Part shown: positions 35,820 through 44,835 of the stretch, piece after piece
Numbering within the stretch: position 1 is the stretch's first letter
Layout: every line of letters starts with the position of its first letter
From: Balneolia bacterium
Lineage (GTDB): Bacteria > Bacteroidota > Rhodothermia > Balneolales > Cyclonatronaceae
Direction: 5' to 3'
Length of the DNA stretch: 64,000 bases
Assembly (NCBI GenBank): GCA_022565795.1
Contig: JAIUMA010000008.1
Location: forward strand, 1 to 64,000
Made by a program: the position numbers and the translations under genes
Notes under the pieces: model-generated
The model's input: the letters and a program-made list of their open reading frames with translations, nothing else
What the model was told of the DNA's origin: nothing
Databases searched by the model: none

Positions 35820-37117
35820 TGTGCACCTCCTGTAGAATAGTGGTCAAAGAAATCACCGCGGTAAATTTCATGCCCGCCTGTAGCATAGGGCAGCTGATCC
35901 GGATTGTCGCGATCGAACACTTTTACCCCATCTATCCAGGTTTGCTGCACATGGGTGTACACGCTGAACGGGTCTCCGGTAAGCAGGATGAAGTCGGCAT
36001 CCTTGCCGGGCTCAAGTGATCCGACACGGTCTTCAAGATCGAGCATTCTGGCGCCCGCCAGGGTTAAAGCTTCAAGAGCTTTTTCGCGGCTCATGCCGTC
36101 ACGCACTGCAAAGGCAGCCATACGGAAGAAAAGCCGGGAGTCGGTTACGCCGTCGTCGGTATGGAAAGCAACGTCGGCACCTGCTTCTTCCAGATAATGT
36201 CCGGATTTATAGAGAAGGTTGATGGCTTCAAGTTTGCCGCCGGGCGTATCAAGTACGATAATTGAGCTGGGGATGCCTGCTTCAGCGATTTCATCGGCCA
36301 CCAGCCATGCGTCGGTAACATGATGCAGCACTACACGAAATCCGAATTCACGCTGAAGGCGAATAACCGTCATGATATCATCGTGGCGGTGAGTGTGAAA
36401 GTGGATGATGCGCTTGCCTTCAAGTGCCTCCACCACAGACTCCAGGCGAAGGTTTCGGGTAGTGCCCGGGTCGTCGGCCATTCGCTGCTGATACTCCTGA
36501 GCTTGAATAAACAGTTCGCGCTGAAGTGCAGCAGAGCGTGCGCGGGTTCCTGGAAACGGGGCCTGACGTAAAGGATTCGTCCCGTTGGCCATTTTTATTC
36601 CGCCGGCAAAGCCATCATGCAGATTCTCATCTTCTATGAGCATGCCATAAATGGTATTTGCATCCCGTAGCTTCAGATAGGCTGTTTGCCCGCTGAGCAG
36701 GTGTCCGGAGCCGGGCATTACATTGGCAACGGTAACCCCGCCGGTGCGGGCTTTTTTGAAGGTGTCGGAGCGGACATCAATCGCGTCGGAGATGCGAACG
36801 TCCGGATGCAGGGGTGAAGTACGGTCTCCACCGTCGCCTCCGCCGATATGCGAATGCGTATCAACAAGTCCTGGCATAATGATGAAGCCCGAAGCGTCGC
36901 GTCTTTCGGCACCGGATGGAATAGAAACCTCGCCGGTTGTGCCAACGGCCAGAATCTTGCCTTCATGAACGACAAAAGTGCCGTTTTCTATTGGCTCGGA
37001 TGAGATCGGATAGATGGTAGCGCCCTCAAAAGCTATCGGTCTCTCCTGAGCAAACAGTGCCGACGAATACCCGAAAAGTCCGAGCGCCAGCGCCAAGGTG
37101 AGTGCAGTTCGTAACAT
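35816..37117 (-). CDS. Exported amidohydrolase (imidazolonepropionase-like)
   Basis: 433 residues with a signal peptide (1-23, LFAQ). Metal-dependent amidohydrolase fold with intact ligands: DTHSHIGGG (H88, H90), the later HFHTHRHDD and LHHVTDAW histidines and HTDDG as the catalytic Asp. The usual composite domain at both ends (EGATIYPISSEPI at start, LEPGKDADFILLTGDPF at end) is present. Likely hydrolyses a cyclic amide or an N-acylated substrate outside the inner membrane; the exact one is unknown. First gene of a two-gene operon with its degenerate paralogue. Confidence 0.88.
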   Translation of the reverse strand: MLRTALTLALALGLFGYSSALFAQERPIAFEGATIYPISSEPIENGTFVVHEGKILAVGTTGEVSIPSGAERRDASGFIIMPGLVDTHSHIGGGDGGDRTSPLHPDVRISDAIDVRSDTFKKARTGGVTVANVMPGSGHLLSGQTAYLKLRDANTIYGMLIEDENLHDGFAGGIKMANGTNPLRQAPFPGTRARSAALQRELFIQAQEYQQRMADDPGTTRNLRLESVVEALEGKRIIHFHTHRHDDIMTVIRLQREFGFRVVLHHVTDAWLVADEIAEAGIPSSIIVLDTPGGKLEAINLLYKSGHYLEEAGADVAFHTDDGVTDSRLFFRMAAFAVRDGMSREKALEALTLAGARMLDLEDRVGSLEPGKDADFILLTGDPFSVYTHVQQTWIDGVKVFDRDNPDQLPYATGGHEIYRGDFFDHYSTGGAQ

Positions 37118-37447
37118 AGTACTAAAAGCTATTAGTTAATGAACCAGCACCGATGGTTTCCGGATAAACATTCATACAGTCGCTGACCGCATCGTTTTTC
37201 GGCAGACAAAAACCGGCAGGCTGGTTGTTAGTGTCGTGTTTGGTTTATCTATTTCGATTAAAACAGTCCTGCCAATATAGGTAAGTGAGGAGAAAACCCT
37301 AAGGGGAAATGGGCTTGGTGAAAAAATATCCTTAAAACAACAACAGCCGCACCATATATATCTGGCGCGGCTGTTTATTTCGATCAGTGATTATCCGTCT
37401 TCGGTGCGTGCAGAGTTTTGCTGCATACACGGGATTTCTCCCCCGGC
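37118..37447. other. Intergenic region with terminator of the minus-strand hypothetical gene
   Basis: 330 bases. AACAGCCGC (37342-37350) pairs with GCGGCTGTT (37367-37375) around a 16-base AT-rich loop, a likely but weak terminator for the gene ending at 37448: on the minus strand the following bases are GTTGTTTTAAGG. Promoter of the amidohydrolase pair must lie in 37118-37330; no specific box was identified. No other gene or RNA is seen. Confidence 0.5.
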
Positions 37448-37918
37448 TCACTGGTTTGCTTCGTTTACCGATAGAAAGGTTGTGTTCATTAATTCCGCAC
37501 CATTGCGGTAAACATCACTCTCAGAAGGACGGGCTTCTGCGGTCTCGAGAAATGCAAAGTTGTCATTCTCAAAAAGGAACAAAGCAATGTGTGCTTTATG
37601 ACGAATACGCGGCTGATCTTCAGCTGAAAGAAGTGCGTTCAGAGACTGAATGATTCGCGTAGTATCCACTTCCGGATTTTGCGAACGGAACATGATTGCA
37701 TTGAAAATGGCCGTTTCACGCACGCCCTCATAAGGAGAGTTGATTGAGTTAACCAGGTTGGTTTCAATTACAATTGAGCGCTCAGGAAGGGTATCCCAGT
37801 TAGCAGCAGCTGAATCAGATTCGGCATTGTAAGCCGAAGCAGTAGTTCCGGCAGCAAGCGTCATCATTACAAGTAAACCTGCAAAGAGGTTTTTGGTGTA
37901 TTTATGAGTGTTTTTCAT
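37448..37918 (-). CDS. Hypothetical secreted helical protein
   Basis: 156 residues from the ATG at 37918 (MKNTHKYTKNLFAGLLVMMTLAAG, cut near TASA); a longer frame begins at 37969 but places a short peptide before the signal. After the signal the protein is helical with HEAT-like spacing (VNSINSPYEGVRETAIFNAIMFR, RIIQSLNALLSAEDQPRIRHKAHIALFLFEN), resembling the small proteins that follow extracytoplasmic sigma or BlaI systems in related genomes; that is only a similarity by eye. It faces the blaI gene across a 449-base gap. Function unknown. Confidence 0.7.
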   Translation of the reverse strand: MKNTHKYTKNLFAGLLVMMTLAAGTTASAYNAESDSAAANWDTLPERSIVIETNLVNSINSPYEGVRETAIFNAIMFRSQNPEVDTTRIIQSLNALLSAEDQPRIRHKAHIALFLFENDNFAFLETAEARPSESDVYRNGAELMNTTFLSVNEANQ

Positions 37919-38330
37919 GGTATGTGTATTTCGTTGATATGAATTATATAGTAGTGTTGTAGTTGGCATCGTCCCGCACGTTACGGTCTGATGCTCCTTT
38001 ATAATTGCACAAACTGTACCCGAAATGTTATGAAAGCGCTATCTTATTGCCATATTTGCAGTTACCAAATCATTAAGCACAGAAATGCACTGTTTGTAAG
38101 CGTTTTTAGCTTCGAAAAAAGCCCTACCAAATCTAAGTGACAGGTGCGATTATAGACCACCGAATTTCTGACAAATTTGCCGTTTTATTCAGTTTTGGGG
38201 CAATTATGGGCCATTTTCGACAATGGGATTACCTGTTCTTACACTCCGAAACGGCATTTTTTGGCACGGTACCCATCAACATCATTTGGCATGCGAAAAA
38301 AAGTGTTGCGCAGTGTTGCTTTGTTTTATT
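37919..38330. other. Intergenic region upstream of blaI-like operon
   Basis: About 410 bases between the minus-strand helical protein and the BlaI operator. Moderately AT-rich. Apart from a TTGCGC (38306-38311) - 18 bases - TATACT (38330-38335) pair, a plausible primary-sigma-like promoter that the BlaI operator overlaps, nothing was seen: no RNA gene, repeat or ORF with coding signature. Confidence 0.45.
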
Positions 38331-38348
38331 ATACTATAACCATAGTAT
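38331..38348. promoter_or_regulatory. BlaI-type operator, overlapping a possible -10 box
   Basis: ATACTAT-AACC-ATAGTAT: a perfect 7-bp inverted repeat with a 4-base centre, 19 bases before the blaI start at 38368. BlaI/MecI regulators bind TACANNTGTA-like or TACTA..TAGTA dyads in their own promoters. The left arm overlaps TATACT (38330-38335), a candidate -10, so binding would block polymerase. Autorepression is inferred. Confidence 0.75.
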
Positions 38349-38367
38349 TAACTAAATCGTAAAAAGC

Positions 38368-38745
38368 ATGAAAAAACCACTTACGCCGCTTGGCGACTCA
38401 GAAATGGAAATTCTTCACATCGTGTGGGAGAAGGATGAAGCTACCGTTGCCGACGTTCATGAACATATTTTGGGCTATCGCAAAGTGGCCTACACTACGG
38501 TGATGACCATCATGAAAAAACTGGCCGACAAAGGCATTCTTACGTTTCGAAAAGATGGTGTTACCTATATCTACCGCGCGGCTCAGCCGCAGGAAAAGGT
38601 AAAACACGGTCTACTGCGTCAGACGCTGGCTAAGGTTTTCAAAGGATCACCGGCCGAGATGGTGCAAAGCCTTGTTGAGCATGAGGACCTGAGCGATGAA
38701 GAAAAGAAACAGCTTGCTCAAGTACTCAAAACCCTTAAAAAGTGA
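38368..38745 (+). CDS. BlaI/MecI/CopY-family transcriptional repressor
   Basis: 125 residues, winged-helix repressor of the penicillinase repressor family (PLTPLGDSEMEILHIVWEKDEATVADVHEHI, YTTVMTIMKKLADKGILTF, typical recognition wing TVMT..L..KG). The next gene encodes a BlaR1-type membrane protease that in the known systems cleaves the repressor. Its own start is preceded by a 7-bp dyad operator. In Bacteroidetes-type genomes such pairs control varied envelope genes, so a beta-lactam role is not implied. Confidence 0.92.
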   Translation: MKKPLTPLGDSEMEILHIVWEKDEATVADVHEHILGYRKVAYTTVMTIMKKLADKGILTFRKDGVTYIYRAAQPQEKVKHGLLRQTLAKVFKGSPAEMVQSLVEHEDLSDEEKKQLAQVLKTLKK

Positions 38746-38752
38746 GGATGCC

Positions 38753-40372
38753 ATGATTACGATAAATCCGGCTTCCATCCTTTTAGCCATTATGATCTGG
38801 ACTGTTTTTGCAGCGGGAACGGTATTTTTTGTAAAGTTTGCCCGAAAAACAAATCCGCTGCTGCGCTATCATATTGCAACGGCTACGCTCATTGGTCTGC
38901 CTCTTGGGTTGATTATGAGCCTGTTTATGACCGCGCCGGCCTGGATGCTGTCAGGACCCGGCACTATTCAGCTTGTGCAGAATTCGATGCCTTCAGTAAT
39001 GCTAAATGAGATTGTCATTGGCGGCGGAGCGGTAACTTCAGCAGCGCAAGAGTCCGTAGGAAGTAGTCTGTCGGCGGCTACGATTGCACTGTATGGCCTG
39101 TTTATTATGATGGCTCTTGGGCTGACCCGGCTGATCTTTTTGTATGCGAGCCTAAAAAATCAGCTCAGGCGCGCCAGCTTAGTTGAAAACGAACAGGTGA
39201 ACGAGGCGTTTGACTCAATCAAGAGGAACCTTGCCCTTCCCGGTAAAGTGAAGCTGTTCCGCATGGATGAGGCCAATATCCCGTTTACGGCTGGTTTCAG
39301 GAACCCGGTAATTGTACTGCCTACCCGTGCGATTGAGGAATGCACGCCAGAGCAAACCCGATTGATTTTGATGCATGAGTCGGTACATATCAGCCGGCTC
39401 GATTATCTCTTTCACAGTTTTGAGCTGATGGTGCGGCATCTGTTCTGGATGCATCCATTGGTACATGTACTCTATCGTCAGGCAACCGTGATGCGCGAAA
39501 TGGCCTGCGATCAGGAAGTGATGCGGGAAGATTCCGGAAATGTGGATGAATACGCTCAGATACTTTGCCAGTTTGCGCTGAAGCCAGGTTCAGCTCCCGT
39601 ATTTAAAGCCGCGATGGCCCATGAACACCATCTGCTGACCCGTATTCGTCAGCTTTCAACTTTACAAACCCCAAACAAACAGAAGGTAACAACAATGAAA
39701 TCAAGCATACTTATGGCAGCGGCAGCGCTGCTTTTGATAACAGGCGCAATGGCCTGCTCCGACCTCGCCCAAAATCCGGACACTGAAACGGTGGTGCTGG
39801 GAATGGATGATGAAATCGAGGTTCGCGGTCAAACCTATACCGTACAGCAATTTCGCGATTCCGTCGCTGCTACACGTGATGATTTGAACCGGGCACTCGA
39901 AGAAAATGCAAATTCGGAGCATGCTGAATCCATACGGGAAACCAGGGATTTATACGCGAATGTGCTGATGCTCATAGATAATGGTCAGGCCGGCCGTGCA
40001 GCACAGTTGTATGCAGAATCAATGCCATCTCCCGGAGATAAAACTGAAAGTGATTTCGAAGTTTTCATGGTCGTAGAGGAAATGCCACAAATGGTTGGCG
40101 GCCAAATGGCTCTGTACGAAGCTTTAACCTACCCTGAAATGGCCAGACGCGGTGGAATTGAAGGAAGAGTGATTATGCAGTTCATTGTAAATGAAGACGG
40201 CAGCGTATCGGATATGGATATTGTTCGCAGTGCCGGTGCGGGCGGTCTGGATGAAGCAGCCATAGAGGCCATGAGCCAGATGGAGTTTACCCCGGGCATT
40301 CAGCGCGGCAGAGCCGTAAAAGTGCAGATGACCCAACCGGTTATTTTCAGACTCAATTCAGATTCAGAATAA
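38753..40372 (+). CDS. BlaR1-like M56 membrane protease with TonB-type C-terminal domain
   Basis: 539 residues from ATG 38753, with GAGG 6-8 bases upstream; a reading from 38696 would overlap the repressor gene by 50 bases. Four transmembrane segments; M56 zinc motif HESVH (H208-E-S-V-H212) between TM3 and TM4; a fourth segment near 320-340 (SILMAAAALLLITGAMAC); then a periplasmic region ending in a TonB-C-like energy-transfer domain (VIMQFIVNEDGSVSDMDIV ... GRAVKVQMTQPVIFRL). BlaR1 with a TonB-type tail is common in Bacteroidetes. The sensing domain of penicillin-binding type is absent, so the signal is not beta-lactam. Paired with the repressor just upstream, 7 bases apart. Confidence 0.9.
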   Translation: MITINPASILLAIMIWTVFAAGTVFFVKFARKTNPLLRYHIATATLIGLPLGLIMSLFMTAPAWMLSGPGTIQLVQNSMPSVMLNEIVIGGGAVTSAAQESVGSSLSAATIALYGLFIMMALGLTRLIFLYASLKNQLRRASLVENEQVNEAFDSIKRNLALPGKVKLFRMDEANIPFTAGFRNPVIVLPTRAIEECTPEQTRLILMHESVHISRLDYLFHSFELMVRHLFWMHPLVHVLYRQATVMREMACDQEVMREDSGNVDEYAQILCQFALKPGSAPVFKAAMAHEHHLLTRIRQLSTLQTPNKQKVTTMKSSILMAAAALLLITGAMACSDLAQNPDTETVVLGMDDEIEVRGQTYTVQQFRDSVAATRDDLNRALEENANSEHAESIRETRDLYANVLMLIDNGQAGRAAQLYAESMPSPGDKTESDFEVFMVVEEMPQMVGGQMALYEALTYPEMARRGGIEGRVIMQFIVNEDGSVSDMDIVRSAGAGGLDEAAIEAMSQMEFTPGIQRGRAVKVQMTQPVIFRLNSDSE

Positions 40373-40395
40373 GCATTATCATTACCCCAAAAAGA

Positions 40396-40431
40396 AAAGG
40401 TCCCGGACTCTCAAGAGCCGGGACCTTTTTT
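40396..40431. terminator. Terminator between BlaR1 and dienelactone hydrolase genes
   Basis: GGTCCCGG pairs with CCGGGACC, one bulged A, then CTC/GAG and a TCAA loop; A run on the left, TTTTTTT on the right. Usable by both converging genes (stops at 40372 and 40462). Confidence 0.88.
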
Positions 40432-40461
40432 TATGCGATTACTAAATAAATTGACGTGAAA

Positions 40462-41313
40462 TCAGCGTAGGCGGTTATTTAAAAACTCAAGCGTCTTTTC
40501 CCAGGCATCAGCCGCGGCTTCCGGCTTGTAGCGGTTGCCTGACGGATTGGCAAAAGCATGATCTGCGCCTTCATAGATGTGGATGTCAGCATCTTTTCCT
40601 AAATCATTAAGGACAGATTCGAACTCACGAACGCCTTCTACCGGAATGCCGCCATCTTCCTCGCCAAAAATACCCAGAAGCGGAATGTCTATATTCGCCA
40701 GCTCTTCAGGATCGGTGTTTACGCGGCCGTAGTAAATCACGCCGGCGTCCAGCTTGTCAGAAAGGTTGATGGCTGCGTTGAGCGTCCATGCCCCGCCGAA
40801 ACACCAGCCCATGATACCCACCGATCCGCTGCTATGCGCTGCTAAAAAGTCGGCAGCCAGTTCGAGATTACCCAGGCCTGCATCAAAATCGGACATTGCG
40901 GCACGCATCAGGCGCTGGGCGTTCTCCATATCGGCTGCGACTTCACCGCCATAGAAATCTACAGCCAGCACGCGGTAACCCTCACCGGCTAGTCTGCGGG
41001 TCATGGTTTGGATGTTCTCATTCAATCCCCACCATTCGTGGATAAGAATAACTGACGGAATAGAATCGTCGCCTTGAGACGCTTCCGGTTCAGCCATGAA
41101 GCCATTCAGGGGCTGATCTCCAATCTCACCATACTGTACAGTCGAGGTGACTACGGCTTGTGCCGGCTCATAATCGGATGACACATTTGAAACAGGAGCA
41201 TCATCCCGGTGCTCATGCGCCATGGCGTCGGTGTAGTCGGGTGAATGCTGTTCGTGGTCGGAGCTGCAGCTGAATAAAACAGCGAGTGAGGCAAGCAGAA
41301 ACAAAAATCGCAT
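40462..41313 (-). CDS. Dienelactone hydrolase family lipoprotein
   Basis: 283 residues. Lipoprotein signal with Cys16 (LFSC) and a His/Asp-rich spacer (HEQHSPDYTDAMAHEHRDD), then an alpha/beta hydrolase of the dienelactone hydrolase type. Catalytic triad C171 (GWCFGG), D220 (FGEEDGGIP) and H252 (EGADHAF). HEWWGLNENIQ and VDFYGGEVAAD are family landmarks. Substrate not assignable. It lies 84 bases downstream of ccoI on the same strand; whether it belongs to the cbb3 operon is uncertain. Confidence 0.88.
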   Translation of the reverse strand: MRFLFLLASLAVLFSCSSDHEQHSPDYTDAMAHEHRDDAPVSNVSSDYEPAQAVVTSTVQYGEIGDQPLNGFMAEPEASQGDDSIPSVILIHEWWGLNENIQTMTRRLAGEGYRVLAVDFYGGEVAADMENAQRLMRAAMSDFDAGLGNLELAADFLAAHSSGSVGIMGWCFGGAWTLNAAINLSDKLDAGVIYYGRVNTDPEELANIDIPLLGIFGEEDGGIPVEGVREFESVLNDLGKDADIHIYEGADHAFANPSGNRYKPEAAADAWEKTLEFLNNRLR

Positions 41314-41396
41314 AGCTTTGGTATTTGGTTGAAATTAATTAACAACGCGGAAAACATCCCGATTGCTCAAAAAGTTACAAAGCCAGTTTTTCGGGG

Positions 41397-43445
41397 TTAA
41401 TCCTCCTTATTTACCTGCTGAGCCAGCTCAGCTAACTCCGGTGTTGCTGTCCTCATTCGCAGTGAATTCATGGTGACGAATAGGGAACTTAAAATCATTG
41501 CAAGAATAGCGAAAAAGGGGTGAAGCAGACCCATTGCAGCAATGCTCATCCCCACAATATTATACACCAGCGCCCAGAAAAAATTTGTTTGAATTACCTT
41601 TTTGACTCGTTTTGAAAATTTGAGTACGTGAGGAATTACCATCAGATTCGGGTGAAGTAAAATGATATCAGCGGTTTCTTTAGCCTTGGCGGGCCCGTCA
41701 CCGAGAATAACTCCGATATCAGCCGCTGCTGATGCCATCATATCGTTGGTGCCATCACCGGCAAAAAGAATTTTGTTTCCGTTCTGCTGATATGCCTTTA
41801 CCTTTTCAAACTTCTGCTCCGGACTGACATTGCCAAAGTAGTTATCTGCATCCATCCACTCGGGTGCGGGAGCGGGGTCGCCGCTTATGATGCAGTAGCT
41901 CACCCCGAGCTTTTGCAGCATATCCAGAGAATCTGACAGATGCTCTTTAGGAGGCTGATAAAGCGCGAAAGTTATCTGAAGCTTGTTATTTACGAAAAGC
42001 CCGAATCGGTCTTTTGGAAGCAGGGTATTTGCAATCGGGTGCTTATGATTGACCAGTAAAACTTCATCTTCTCCGGAAAAACCACGAAGCCCTTCACCCG
42101 GAAGAACGGATGGCTCTGAAACAGGGCGGGAGGTAAGATTACGGGCGGTAAGCCAGTTACGTACAGCTGTAGCAATCGGGTGAGCCTGCTGTGCCTCCAG
42201 TCCGCCCGCAAGCTGCATAGCTTCGTTAACCGACAGAGAGCCGTGGGTTTCAGGATGGGAGACTGCTATTCCGGAAGTTAAAGTACCGGTTTTGTCAAAA
42301 ATGACAAGATTGACGGAAGTAAGGCCCTCGATGGTTTGTCCGCCGCCAACTACCAGCAGACCGCTGTCCTGCAGCCGCTGATTAGCAATCCAGATGGCAG
42401 CCGGCGTAGATATAGAAAAAGCGCAGGGGCAGCCAATTAAAAGAACAGAAAGTGCATTTCGTAAAGCTATATCCCAGCCAGCCGTATTGGCATAATAGAG
42501 CAAAACGCTGCTTGCAGTAAGCAGTACAAAAAATAGCAGAATGCTGGCGCCACGATGAGCCATTCTCTCGTAAAATCCAGGCTGATAGCGGCTGTTACGA
42601 GCTTTTTCGAGATATCGCTGAAAGGTAGACTGATCAAACAGAGAGGATGTGATAAACTCAAGGCCGCCATCGATGCTTTTGCTCCCTGCCCGAATCGTAT
42701 CGCCTACGGTTTTTAAGATGGGGTTGGGTTCGCCGGTAAGGTGGGATTCGTCGACTAATCCTGATCCTGTTTTCACAATCCCGTCAAACCATAAATACTC
42801 GCCGGGAATTGATACGGCCGTACTTCCTGCGGAAATTAGGTTGGCCGGCTGCAGCTCGGTAAGGCCTTCATTATTTTTAACGGGTGCTTCAGGTATCGTT
42901 CTGTCTTCAAAAGTTTTACCATAGCCGGCCAGTTTACGCTTAAAGTGGGCATCCAGAAGCAGGCTTCCAATGTAAAACGTCAGAATCATAGAAGCCGTCT
43001 CAAAATAGGTCTCACCCGTAGCGGTAAATAAACTCCAGACCGATAGTCCGTAGGCCGCCATGGTTCCGGTAAAAATGAGGCTTGCCAGACTAACACGAAG
43101 CGAAAAAAGCTCCCGAACCAGATTTGGCAGGAATATGGAACCAAGCAGAAAAAGCACCCCACTGCTCAGAACAAAGTTTACCCATCCCAGAAATTCAGGG
43201 GCCATTTCACCCTCAAAAAACATGGTGATACTTATGAACACCTGAAACATGGATAAAACAAAAGCCAAGAGCCACCTGAGAACAAGAATTTTGTAGGCTG
43301 AAGAGCTATTGGCGCTATCGCTATTCTCCCGCTGCAGTTCGAACACCATTTTGCAGCCAAAACAGCAAAAAACATTTTCAACTGCTTTGGTCGCTGAGGA
43401 CCTGACGTCGTTTACAGGAAGCCCGCAATGTGAACAAGCGGCCAT
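41397..43445 (-). CDS. ccoI: Copper-type P1B ATPase of CcoI/FixI family, without HMA domain
   Basis: 682 residues. Membrane copper pump that loads cbb3 oxidase. N-terminal Cys cluster C4, C7, C27, C28, C31 (HCGLPV ... FCCFGC) is the CcoI zinc/copper-binding start, but the heavy-metal-associated (HMA) ferredoxin-like domain normally following it is absent; the first transmembrane segment begins near residue 52. CPC metal motif C339-P-C341, phosphorylation site DKTGTLT (D384), TGEP (237-240) and the GDGTNDMMAS hinge are intact. Last gene of the cco run, but separated from ccoP by a terminator hairpin (43471-43512), so partly independent expression is likely. Confidence 0.9.
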   Translation of the reverse strand: MAACSHCGLPVNDVRSSATKAVENVFCCFGCKMVFELQRENSDSANSSSAYKILVLRWLLAFVLSMFQVFISITMFFEGEMAPEFLGWVNFVLSSGVLFLLGSIFLPNLVRELFSLRVSLASLIFTGTMAAYGLSVWSLFTATGETYFETASMILTFYIGSLLLDAHFKRKLAGYGKTFEDRTIPEAPVKNNEGLTELQPANLISAGSTAVSIPGEYLWFDGIVKTGSGLVDESHLTGEPNPILKTVGDTIRAGSKSIDGGLEFITSSLFDQSTFQRYLEKARNSRYQPGFYERMAHRGASILLFFVLLTASSVLLYYANTAGWDIALRNALSVLLIGCPCAFSISTPAAIWIANQRLQDSGLLVVGGGQTIEGLTSVNLVIFDKTGTLTSGIAVSHPETHGSLSVNEAMQLAGGLEAQQAHPIATAVRNWLTARNLTSRPVSEPSVLPGEGLRGFSGEDEVLLVNHKHPIANTLLPKDRFGLFVNNKLQITFALYQPPKEHLSDSLDMLQKLGVSYCIISGDPAPAPEWMDADNYFGNVSPEQKFEKVKAYQQNGNKILFAGDGTNDMMASAAADIGVILGDGPAKAKETADIILLHPNLMVIPHVLKFSKRVKKVIQTNFFWALVYNIVGMSIAAMGLLHPFFAILAMILSSLFVTMNSLRMRTATPELAELAQQVNKED

Positions 43446-43470
43446 TTAATACTATTGACGTGAATTGGTT

Positions 43471-43512
43471 AAAAAACACCATCCGTGCTGAGTAGACAGC
43501 GCAGATGGTGTT
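43471..43512 (-). terminator. Terminator/attenuator between ccoP and ccoI
   Basis: AACACCATC (43475-43483) pairs with GATGGTGTT (43504-43512) and an inner GCTG/CAGC extends it. On the minus strand it is followed by TTTTTTAACC, so it can end the ccoSNOP transcript, lowering read-through to ccoI. Confidence 0.75.
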
Positions 43513-43550
43513 GTTAAACGAATGAACTAACAGGTAAAGCCGTGGCTGTT

Positions 43551-44252
43551 TTATTCTGAAACAGCTTCGGCTGATCCTTCCAGTTCAGGTTCTATACGCG
43601 TAATCCATTCTTCTATGGTTTCAGCCGTGTAAGCTCCGCTTTTATCGGCCGTGAGCTCCCTGATCTGAGCAACGCGATCTTCGCTAATCTCTCCGGCGTC
43701 GTTACCGAAAGAGGAGCGAACGTAGCTGATAACCGCAGCGATATCAAGATCATCCAGCTGGTTACCAAAGCCCGGCATCACGCCATCATAAACGGCACGT
43801 TCGCGGACCAACTCACCGCGTAACCCATTAATCGTTAGCATTACGGCGTAATCGGGTTCATCCACTACCCATTCCGCACCAACGAGGCTTGGGAAAACAC
43901 CGCTTATACCTTCGCCGTTTGCCTGATGGCAGGCCTGACAAACACGAGTGTAAATGCGCTGCCCCTCTGCAAGGAGATCAAATTCCACTTCCCCGGTAAC
44001 TTCTGCACCCGGAGGTGCGGTGAACAATACGTGGGCACGGTCGGAAACCTCACCCAGATACCTGCCCATGTAGAAAAACCCAAATGCAAGCGTGAGCACA
44101 ATGACTACGTACATCCAAACGGGACCACGCTCATTTCCTTCTTCAGGTAACGGTGCTTCCCGGAGAGCAGCAGTGTGAATATCGAAAATGCTGTCTTTCC
44201 GTTCCTCGTCGCCAAATGGCTTATTATTTTGATTTTTTTCGTTATCAGCCAT
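43551..44252 (-). CDS. ccoP: cbb3 cytochrome oxidase subunit III, monoheme form
   Basis: 233 residues. One N-terminal transmembrane segment (WMYVVIVLTLAFGFFYM) and a single periplasmic cytochrome c domain with CQACH (C105-C108-H109) and axial Met159 (GVMPGF). Proteobacterial CcoP has two heme c sites and is longer (about 300 residues), so this is the one-heme variant seen in Bacteroidetes-type oxidases. Delivers electrons to the catalytic subunit. Starts 2 bases after ccoO, in the order ccoS-N-O-P. Confidence 0.9.
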   Translation of the reverse strand: MADNEKNQNNKPFGDEERKDSIFDIHTAALREAPLPEEGNERGPVWMYVVIVLTLAFGFFYMGRYLGEVSDRAHVLFTAPPGAEVTGEVEFDLLAEGQRIYTRVCQACHQANGEGISGVFPSLVGAEWVVDEPDYAVMLTINGLRGELVRERAVYDGVMPGFGNQLDDLDIAAVISYVRSSFGNDAGEISEDRVAQIRELTADKSGAYTAETIEEWITRIEPELEGSAEAVSE

Positions 44253-44254
44253 GA

Positions 44255-44833
44255 TTAATTCTCCACCCCGGGGATTTCCTGGTTTAAAGAAAGCAAGAAG
44301 GCTACCAGATAGCGCGCTTCGTCTGTAGGAAGTACTTTCTTGCCTGGTATTCGATATTCTTCAGGTAAACTGAGACCCTCACGATTGGGGCGGGCCGTCT
44401 CGCTTACGACTTCAAAAAGCCAGGGGTATGGAGGCATAATCGAGCCTTCGGATACCGCTCTGGGTTGATAAAGGTGAATCAAATGCCAGTCGACACTGGG
44501 TTGTCTTGAGCCAATGTTAGACAGGTCGGGTCCGGTTCTCATGGTTCCCAGAAGATGAGGAGTAAGGTTTCTGTAGTCTTCAGCTTCGGAGGCACGACCC
44601 CAGCCCCGCTCAAAGTCAGCGCCAAACCCTTCAGGGCGAACCTGCATACTATGGCAGTAAATGCAGCCCTCACGAACATAAATAGCATGCCCCTGAACAA
44701 TCTCAAACGTGTTGCTAAATTCAACCTGGTCGACACGAGGGTCTACCACCAGTTTTGGAAGGATGGTTAAACCAACCATTGCGGCTGAAAAAACCGCGAT
44801 TATTCCGAAAAGTAAAATCCAGTTTTTAACCAT
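44255..44833 (-). CDS. ccoO: cbb3 cytochrome oxidase subunit II, monoheme cytochrome c
   Basis: 192 residues. N-terminal membrane anchor (WILLFGIIAVFSAAMVGLTIL) and one heme c site EGCIYCHSMQVRPE (C57-C60-H61), a well-known family signature, with RTGPDLSNIGSR and the late MPPYPWL loop. It passes electrons from CcoP to subunit I. Gap to ccoN is 2 bases, to ccoP 2 bases, typical of tightly packed cbb3 operons. Confidence 0.95.
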   Translation of the reverse strand: MVKNWILLFGIIAVFSAAMVGLTILPKLVVDPRVDQVEFSNTFEIVQGHAIYVREGCIYCHSMQVRPEGFGADFERGWGRASEAEDYRNLTPHLLGTMRTGPDLSNIGSRQPSVDWHLIHLYQPRAVSEGSIMPPYPWLFEVVSETARPNREGLSLPEEYRIPGKKVLPTDEARYLVAFLLSLNQEIPGVEN

Positions 44834-44835
44834 AA

